Made by a program: the position numbers and the translations under genes
Shown here: positions 7,138-10,874 of the stretch, piece by piece
Layout of the letters: every line of letters starts with the position of its first letter
Numbering within the stretch: the first letter of the stretch is position 1
From: an uncultured delta proteobacterium
GTDB taxonomy: Bacteria; Desulfobacterota; WTBG01; CAIYCZ01
Length of the DNA: 10,874 bases
Assembly (NCBI GenBank): GCA_903924805.1
Contig: CAIYCZ010000438.1
Location: 1 to 10,874 of the forward strand
Direction of reading: 5' to 3'
The notes under the pieces: generated by a model
What the model was told of the DNA's origin: nothing
Databases searched by the model: none
Seen by the model: the letters and a program-made list of their open reading frames with translations, nothing else

Positions 7138-7800
7138 TTATTGAGCTGGTTGTTTGGGTGCAATAATGACATTTTTGAATGATCCTTCGCCCTTGCTCCA
7201 GGTTGTCAGCTCGCTGTCGCTTTTCAAAGCGAGATGAATGATGCGCCGGTCAGCAGAACTGAGCGGATTTGTGGTTACCGGGCCGTTTCTTTTTTTAGCC
7301 TTGCTGCCGAGCTGTTGTGCCAGCGTGACCAGCGACTGGTTATGCCGGGCGCGATATGATTCTGAATCAACGCTGACAGAAAAAGAATCATTGCAATATT
7401 TTATCTTGATCTTGTTTATGATGTATTGAAGCGCTTCCAGGGTCTGCCCCTTTTTCCCGATAAATATGCCGCTACCGTCCCCGATAATATTGAGCACGAT
7501 GCCATCTCCACCCTTTTCCATAACAACCGAGGCAGCAGGAGAAATGTATTGTACAATGGTCTCAAGTATCTCTTTGAGATGTTCAGCAACTTTCACCGCT
7601 TCAAAAACCTTCTCTTTTGGGAACAGCTTGATAGGGGTGGCCCGTATTTTAGCCTTCTTGTTTGTCATGAAGGAAAATATTCTACCCGGTGCATCCTGAA
7701 GCACTTCTATTTTGAGATTTTCTTTAACCGTTTTAAGCTGTTCACATGCTGCTGCTATTGCTTCTTCAACGGTTTTGGCTTCGATTTCGATTGACTCCAT
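7138..7800 (-). CDS. jag: RNA-binding protein Jag / KhpB (Jag-N, KH, R3H)
   Basis: The 220-residue protein has the three-part Jag architecture. The Jag-N domain covers residues 1-52 (VEEAIAAAC, then LQDAPGRIFSFMTNKKAKIR). A KH domain lies at about 75-145 with the GxxG loop in FIGKKGQTLEAL (GKKG at 115-118). The R3H domain is at about 150-215, with ADRRIIHLAL carrying Arg185 and His189. The family binds RNA and in Gram-positives works with KhpA on cell-envelope control; its role in diderms is less clear. It has the best ribosome site in the window, AGGAGG 6 nt before the ATG. Its first 46 bases overlap the end of yidC in another frame, and it is followed by mnmE after 14 bp. Confidence 0.95.
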   Translation of the reverse strand: MESIEIEAKTVEEAIAAACEQLKTVKENLKIEVLQDAPGRIFSFMTNKKAKIRATPIKLFPKEKVFEAVKVAEHLKEILETIVQYISPAASVVMEKGGDGIVLNIIGDGSGIFIGKKGQTLEALQYIINKIKIKYCNDSFSVSVDSESYRARHNQSLVTLAQQLGSKAKKRNGPVTTNPLSSADRRIIHLALKSDSELTTWSKGEGSFKNVIIAPKQPAQ

Positions 7801-9584
7801 TCACTACCTCCTGAATCCTGGGATGTTTTATTGATGTACACCTGTTGAACAATAGAAAGTACGTTGTTGATGAGCCAGTAAATTACCAGCCCTGACGGGA
7901 AATTGAGAAACATGAACGTAAACACAACAGGCATAAAGAGCATCATTTTTGCCTGTGCCGGGTCTGCAGTTGTCGGGGTCATCTTCTGCTGATAGAACAT
8001 GGACGCCCCCATGAGCAGGGGAGAGACATAGGTAGGGTCAGGGGCTGAGAGGTCATTTATCCAGCACGCGATAAAATTTGCGTGCCGCAGCTCTATGGAA
8101 TCCTGCAGCACCCGGTAGAGTGCTATGAACACAGGAATCTGGAGAACAATCGGCAGGCATCCGCCCAGAGGGTTTACCTTGTATTTCTTATAGAGCGCCA
8201 TGACTTCCCGGTTAAGCTCTTCCTTTTTGTCCTTATATTTTTCTTTGAGCTTTGCCATCTCGGGCTGAAGCTTCTGCATATCCTTCATCGACTTATAGCT
8301 TTTATGGGTGAGCGGCCAGAACAGGATTTTTATAATAATAGTAATAAGGATGATGGCAATCCCGTAATTCCCAAGGTAGCGGTTGAAGAAGTTAAGCGCA
8401 ATAAGGAGCGGCTTTGCGATAATATCAAACCAGCCGAGGTCAATTATTTTATCAAGTTTTGAGCCCTGTTTTTCCAGCGTGCCTATCTCTTTTGGCCCCA
8501 GATACAGGGCGCAGGTGTAGGTTTTTGCTTCACCCGGCTTCAGGGTGATACCGGGGAAAAGCAGCTGGCACGAAAGTGTATTTTCATTGGACTTGCTCGC
8601 TATAACCTTCTGTGGAAGTTCCTTCTGCGGCAGGATGGCGGAGATAAAATATTTGTCTTCAAAGGAGGTCCAGAGTATTTCTCCCTCATAGGGGGGCCAG
8701 TATAATTTATCATCCGGAGTTTTTTGTTGAGTGATATCCTTGAATTCTTTTTTTAGTACCTTGCCGTTTAAAAAACACGTGAACTTGGCAGGCGTATTAG
8801 ATTCGGACGGCTGACCGCCGAAAAACCCGCCGCCGCTTTTACCGGCATGTGCGAGAAAGGAGTGAGTCCATTCAATAATAGCATTGCCGCTCACCGTGCT
8901 GCCGGAGGTGTTGGTGATCTTGATGTCGGCCTCAATCCGGTAATCATCCTCGCGGAAGAGAAAGGTTTTTTGAAAGGATAGGCCGGCATTGTTCCCGGTG
9001 CTCGTACCGGAAAAAGTCACGGTGTCCTGAGCATTACGGGGGTTGAGCATGAGTGCTTCATGGTCCGACTTATATATAACCGCTTCAGACATACCTCCCG
9101 AATCAGCAAGAAACGCAACCCGGAGGGGCAGGTGCTGGTCTGCAGTCTGAGGCAGGAGTTCCTTCCCCTGTGGCTTAACGTCTGCGGTGGCAGCGGTTCC
9201 TGATGAGATAAAATTTTTAAACCACTTCATAACAGCAGGGCTTTGCATCCGGTCAAAGTAGCGGTGAAGCCTGAAGCTTTTAAGTCCGGCTTCGCGATTG
9301 GAAAACACTGCGGTGTACAGTGCGGTGATTACGCTGACCTCTTTTTCATCCCCTGCCTGAAGTGCCGGCTGCTGCGCGTTGAGCGCTTCAAGACTGGCGG
9401 GCGTGCGGGGTACTGCCGGTGCCGCAGGCTGGTTTTCCTGCCGGGGCTGCTCCTGCTGTATGGGCGCTGCCTTGCTTTTTACCCTGGACGGGGGAGGGGA
9501 AAAGAAATATTGATATATAAAGAGGATACATAAAGACAGTACAATAGCCACAATGGCTCGTTTTTCATTGTCCATGAAGTCCAT
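7755..9584 (-). CDS. yidC: Membrane protein insertase YidC
   Basis: YidC inserts and folds inner-membrane proteins, alone or with the Sec translocon. The chosen ATG gives 609 residues, somewhat longer than the 548 of E. coli. TM1 lies at about residues 10-28, followed by a Pro/Gln-rich linker and a large periplasmic beta domain to about 365, the diderm form. Then comes the conserved five-TM core: GNYGIAIILITIIIKILFWPL, the charged coiled-coil hairpin (MKDMQKLQPEMAKLKEKY), LGGCLPIVLQIPVFIALYRVL, and the C-terminal FPSGLVIYWLINNVLSIVQQ. The hydrophilic-groove Arg of E. coli (R366) aligns with the Lys in IIIKILF. The frame opens at a TTG (9599), but GGAG at 9594-9597, inside that TTG GAG, is spaced 9 nt from the ATG at 9584, so I start there. 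Another ATG lies 9 nt further on. A polar basic tail (SKSKPKPLKKQ) overlaps jag. Confidence 0.96.
   Translation of the reverse strand: MDFMDNEKRAIVAIVLSLCILFIYQYFFSPPPSRVKSKAAPIQQEQPRQENQPAAPAVPRTPASLEALNAQQPALQAGDEKEVSVITALYTAVFSNREAGLKSFRLHRYFDRMQSPAVMKWFKNFISSGTAATADVKPQGKELLPQTADQHLPLRVAFLADSGGMSEAVIYKSDHEALMLNPRNAQDTVTFSGTSTGNNAGLSFQKTFLFREDDYRIEADIKITNTSGSTVSGNAIIEWTHSFLAHAGKSGGGFFGGQPSESNTPAKFTCFLNGKVLKKEFKDITQQKTPDDKLYWPPYEGEILWTSFEDKYFISAILPQKELPQKVIASKSNENTLSCQLLFPGITLKPGEAKTYTCALYLGPKEIGTLEKQGSKLDKIIDLGWFDIIAKPLLIALNFFNRYLGNYGIAIILITIIIKILFWPLTHKSYKSMKDMQKLQPEMAKLKEKYKDKKEELNREVMALYKKYKVNPLGGCLPIVLQIPVFIALYRVLQDSIELRHANFIACWINDLSAPDPTYVSPLLMGASMFYQQKMTPTTADPAQAKMMLFMPVVFTFMFLNFPSGLVIYWLINNVLSIVQQVYINKTSQDSGGSEWSQSKSKPKPLKKQ
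7807..7812 (-). promoter_or_regulatory. Strong Shine-Dalgarno of jag, inside the yidC coding sequence
   Basis: The + strand CCTCCT reads AGGAGG on the coding strand, 6 nt ahead of the jag ATG at 7800. It lies within the last 20 codons of yidC, so ribosomes can start jag before finishing yidC. This supports the jag start and the 46-bp overlap. Confidence 0.85.
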
Positions 9585-9593
9585 GAAGTAATA

Positions 9594-9597
9594 CTCC
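9594..9597 (-). promoter_or_regulatory. Shine-Dalgarno deciding the yidC start
   Basis: GGAG on the coding strand is 9 nt ahead of the ATG at 9584. It overlaps the upstream in-frame TTG at 9599, which therefore cannot itself use it. This favours the ATG and shortens the open frame by five codons. Confidence 0.6.
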
Positions 9598-9627
9598 AAT
9601 ACTCGAGTTAGTGAAGCTGATTTTTAG

Positions 9628-9661
9628 CAGGCTGGGAGAAAACTATTTTTTCAACAGCCTG
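9628..9661 (-). other. Possible hairpin between yidD and yidC
   Basis: CAGGCTG at 9628-9634 pairs with CAGCCTG at 9655-9661, and the 20-nt loop can pair further through GAAAA/TTTTC. It lies directly after the yidD stop. A short A-run, not a U-run, follows on the coding strand, so it is not a convincing terminator; it could be an RNA processing or stabilising structure that tunes yidC relative to the upstream genes. Confidence 0.4.
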
Positions 9662-9868
9662 TTAGACGGGGTCATAGCCCCCGGGGTGAAACGGATGGCA
9701 CTTTAACAGGCGCCGTGCAACCATTGCCAGTGCTTTGCCAATGCGGTATTTTTCAAGGGCAAGGATTGCATATGAGGAGCACGTCGGGGTAAAGCGGCAG
9801 TTATGACCAAGCAGTGGTGAGATAAAGATCTTATATAATCTCAATACGGAGATAATAATTTTCTTCAT
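9662..9868 (-). CDS. yidD: Membrane protein insertion efficiency factor YidD
   Basis: A small 68-residue protein of the YidD (Haemolytic, DUF37) family that helps YidC-dependent membrane insertion and binds the inner face of the membrane through an N-terminal amphipathic helix. The sequence has the family hallmarks in order: a basic hydrophobic start (MKKIIISVLRLYKIFISPLL), the CRFTPTCSSYA motif at 24-34, the central helix (ALEKYRIGKALAMVARRLLKC) and the ending HPFHPGGYDPV. GGTGA lies 4 nt before the ATG. It is 88 bp downstream of rnpA and 77 bp ahead of yidC, the usual place. Confidence 0.95.
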   Translation of the reverse strand: MKKIIISVLRLYKIFISPLLGHNCRFTPTCSSYAILALEKYRIGKALAMVARRLLKCHPFHPGGYDPV

Positions 9869-9956
9869 GAGATCACCAGGCAGTGGTAATGAGATTCTGT
9901 TAACTGCGCAGCACAGCGTTTTGTTGGTGCCGCGGATGATACCGGTTTGGTGAAGC

Positions 9957-10292
9957 TCAGGCTCTCAAAACAGGATTCAACTCTTCGCACAGGTCGTAAT
10001 ACTTCAGGCTATGAGAGCCAGGTTTAGCAACAAAGAGGATATCGCAGGATTCAGGAAAGTGATTTTTGTGCAACCTGAAGTATTCCCGTACGAGTCGCTT
10101 CACATGATTTCTATTGACCGCAGTGCCTATCTTTTTACTGACCGTTATCCCCAAACGTCTCCACGCTAACCCGTTAGGGCACATAAAAATAAAAAAGTGC
10201 TCAGTGTCCCGTTTTTCTCCTTTAGTATAGAGTGCTTTAAATTCAGAATATCTGCAGATTCTTTCTTTTTTGGTAAAGGAAAAGTCTGACAT
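9957..10292 (-). CDS. rnpA: Ribonuclease P protein component
   Basis: The protein subunit of RNase P binds the catalytic RNA (rnpB, not in this window) and helps it cleave 5' leaders from pre-tRNA. The 111-residue, basic protein opens with FTKKERICRYSEFKALYTKG, shows LGITVSKKIGTAVNRN, and carries the RNA-binding helix NRNHVKRLVREYFR at about 59-72. The usual RNR signature of this helix reads RNH here. DILFVAKPG at about 84-92 is the conserved late strand. It starts 40 bp after the rpmH stop. The length is near the family norm and nothing suggests decay. Confidence 0.95.
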   Translation of the reverse strand: MSDFSFTKKERICRYSEFKALYTKGEKRDTEHFFIFMCPNGLAWRRLGITVSKKIGTAVNRNHVKRLVREYFRLHKNHFPESCDILFVAKPGSHSLKYYDLCEELNPVLRA

Positions 10293-10332
10293 GTAAACGT
10301 ACGATCGCGTTTTGGCTTCCAGGCATCATGGA

Positions 10333-10467
10333 TCATGCCGATAATTTTTTCCTTCCCTTGTTTCTTCGTCTCTTTAAGACATTCTGTCCGGCTTTAGTGC
10401 TCATTCGAACTAAGAAGCCGTGAGTCCTTTTACGTTTCAAAATACTTGGCTGAAATGTCGGTTTCAA
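10333..10467 (-). CDS. rpmH: 50S ribosomal protein L34 (TTG start)
   Basis: The - strand encodes a 44-residue, highly basic protein: an N-terminal KPTFQPSILKRKRTHGF segment, then LVRMSTKAG, then LKRRRNKGRKKLSA before TGA at 10333-10335. This is the L34 pattern over its whole length and at the usual size. The start is TTG (10465-10467), supported by GGGAG at 10474-10478 with 6 nt spacing; no in-frame ATG exists upstream. Differences from the common L34 consensus are SILKRK for SKRKRK and GQN for GRK in the middle. As the first gene of the rnpA-yidD-yidC-jag-mnmE cluster, it probably follows the main promoter in the AT-rich region to its right. Confidence 0.93.
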   Translation of the reverse strand: MKPTFQPSILKRKRTHGFLVRMSTKAGQNVLKRRRNKGRKKLSA

Positions 10468-10473
10468 TGTATT

Positions 10474-10478
10474 CTCCC
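10474..10478 (-). promoter_or_regulatory. Shine-Dalgarno of rpmH supporting a TTG start
   Basis: GGGAG on the coding strand lies 6 nt before the TTG at 10467. With the L34-like protein beginning at the next codon, it decides the start. Confidence 0.75.
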
Positions 10479-10608
10479 TTATCCTCTGAACATAGTATAT
10501 AATTAATTACCGTGCATATAAATAGCAGGCACATTTTGAATTATATAGAAAACCATAATTTAATGTTTTTGTCAAGATATCAAAGGGTTTTATTTATGGT
10601 AGATACGC

Positions 10609-10621
10609 AATGTCAGACATT
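10609..10621. repeat. 13-bp dyad, candidate operator
   Basis: AATGTC and GACATT are exact reverse complements separated by one A. It lies between the two divergent transcription units, the size and place expected of a repressor operator. Such short dyads also occur by chance in AT-rich DNA. Confidence 0.45.
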
Positions 10622-10657
10622 AAATGATGGATTATTTGTTTACTATTTTTCCTTTAT

Positions 10658-10697
10658 TATATAGTATTCAACAAAACGTACAATGATTTACTATATA
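10658..10697. repeat. Inverted repeat TATATAGTA / TACTATATA with 22-bp spacer
   Basis: The 9-bp arms at 10658-10666 and 10689-10697 are perfect reverse complements. Centre-to-centre spacing is 31 bp, about three helical turns, which would suit a repressor bound on one face of the helix. The left arm overlaps a weak candidate -10 (TATATA). A role in autoregulation of the downstream HicB-like gene is inference. Confidence 0.5.
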
Positions 10698-10822
10698 TTA
10701 AAAAACGTGAACAGGAAGGAAATATATGATGTGACGGTGACAACAGAGGGGAATGTATGCAGCGGGAAGACGTTTACAGTACGCTGAGAAACCGATTCAC
10801 TTAAATAGGCAGGACTAAAAAA

Positions 10823-10874
10823 ATGAATCGCTACTTAATTGTTATAGAGGAAACTGAAACAGGGTTTTTAGCCT
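10823..10874 (+). CDS. HicB-like antitoxin, N-terminal fragment (cut by window edge)
   Basis: The last 52 bases encode MNRYLIVIEETETGFLA and run off the window. The short aromatic-Leu-Ile strand followed by IE-x-TETG is how HicB-family proteins begin (typically continuing as a tyrosine/proline-rich 'YxPDLPG' segment, not visible here). HicB proteins are antitoxins of HicAB systems with a partly degraded RNase H fold and often a DNA-binding tail; many are solitary. AGGA lies 8 nt before the ATG. No HicA toxin gene is seen in the 355 bp upstream, so if a partner exists it lies downstream, outside the window. With 17 residues visible, the assignment is a pattern call only. Confidence 0.55.
   Translation, partial: MNRYLIVIEETETGFLA

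Larger units (their letters stand above)
10468..10822. other. AT-rich divergent intergenic region between rpmH and the HicB-like gene
   Basis: This 355-bp stretch has no credible long gene. It must hold the promoter of the rpmH cluster (-) and probably one for the HicB-like gene (+). A perfect TTGACA on the - strand (10570-10575) lies 24 nt from a TATAAT (10540-10545), too far apart for a standard promoter. TATACT at 10494-10499 is another -10 candidate. Two dyads lie at 10609-10621 and 10658-10697. A 15-codon reading frame with a good ribosome site lies at 10757-10804. I saw no DnaA boxes (TTATNCACA type), so nothing marks it as oriC. Confidence 0.6.

Noticed and set aside
10540..10575. rpmH promoter from TTGACA and TATAAT on the - strand
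   Set aside because: Both hexamers are perfect but separated by 24 nt, well outside the 16-18 nt of a sigma-70 promoter, so I did not call it a promoter.
10500..10720. Replication origin next to rpmH
   Set aside because: The region is AT-rich, but no DnaA-box-like 9-mers or iterated repeats are seen, and dnaA is not adjacent.

Overview
This window is a stretch of chromosome from a diderm (Gram-negative type) bacterium. Three things point that way: YidC has the long periplasmic domain of diderm homologues, the left end carries a probable outer-membrane beta-barrel protein with a terminal Phe, and the housekeeping clusters are complete. The short GNAT-only N-acetylglutamate synthase type and the nadK-recN-acetyltransferase order would fit a Desulfobacterota- or Nitrospirota-like lineage. 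That placement is inference from gene content, not something the sequence proves.

Layout, left to right. (1) Positions 1-1610 are visibly AT-richer than the rest and hold accessory genes on the + strand: the tail of an unknown gene, an unknown multi-pass membrane protein, and a secreted beta-barrel protein. The module ends in a perfect 34-bp palindrome that includes the barrel gene's stop codon. (2) A lone alpha/beta hydrolase (lysophospholipase-like) lies on the - strand and is divergent from the next operon. (3) A + strand operon carries nadK, recN and an argA-like acetyltransferase, with starts 8 and 27 nt after the preceding stops. (4) The classic rpmH-rnpA-yidD-yidC-jag-mnmE cluster lies on the - strand (rpmH first, at the right) and meets the nadK operon tail to tail with only 20 bp between stop codons. 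rpmH is only 44 codons with a TTG start and is easily missed. (5) An AT-rich intergenic region of about 355 bp contains two dyad symmetries. It precedes, on the + strand, the first 17 codons of a HicB-like antitoxin cut off by the window edge.

Functionally, the right-hand cluster makes ribosomal protein L34, the protein subunit of RNase P, the membrane-insertion factors YidD and YidC, the RNA-binding protein Jag/KhpB, and the tRNA wobble-uridine modification GTPase MnmE. The middle operon joins NADP synthesis, double-strand-break repair and the first step of arginine synthesis. dnaA, often next to rpmH, is not adjacent here, and mnmG does not follow mnmE. No rRNA, tRNA, CRISPR array, transposase or complete novel system is visible. 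The least explained parts are the left AT-rich membrane/outer-membrane pair and the dyad-rich region ahead of the HicB-like gene.
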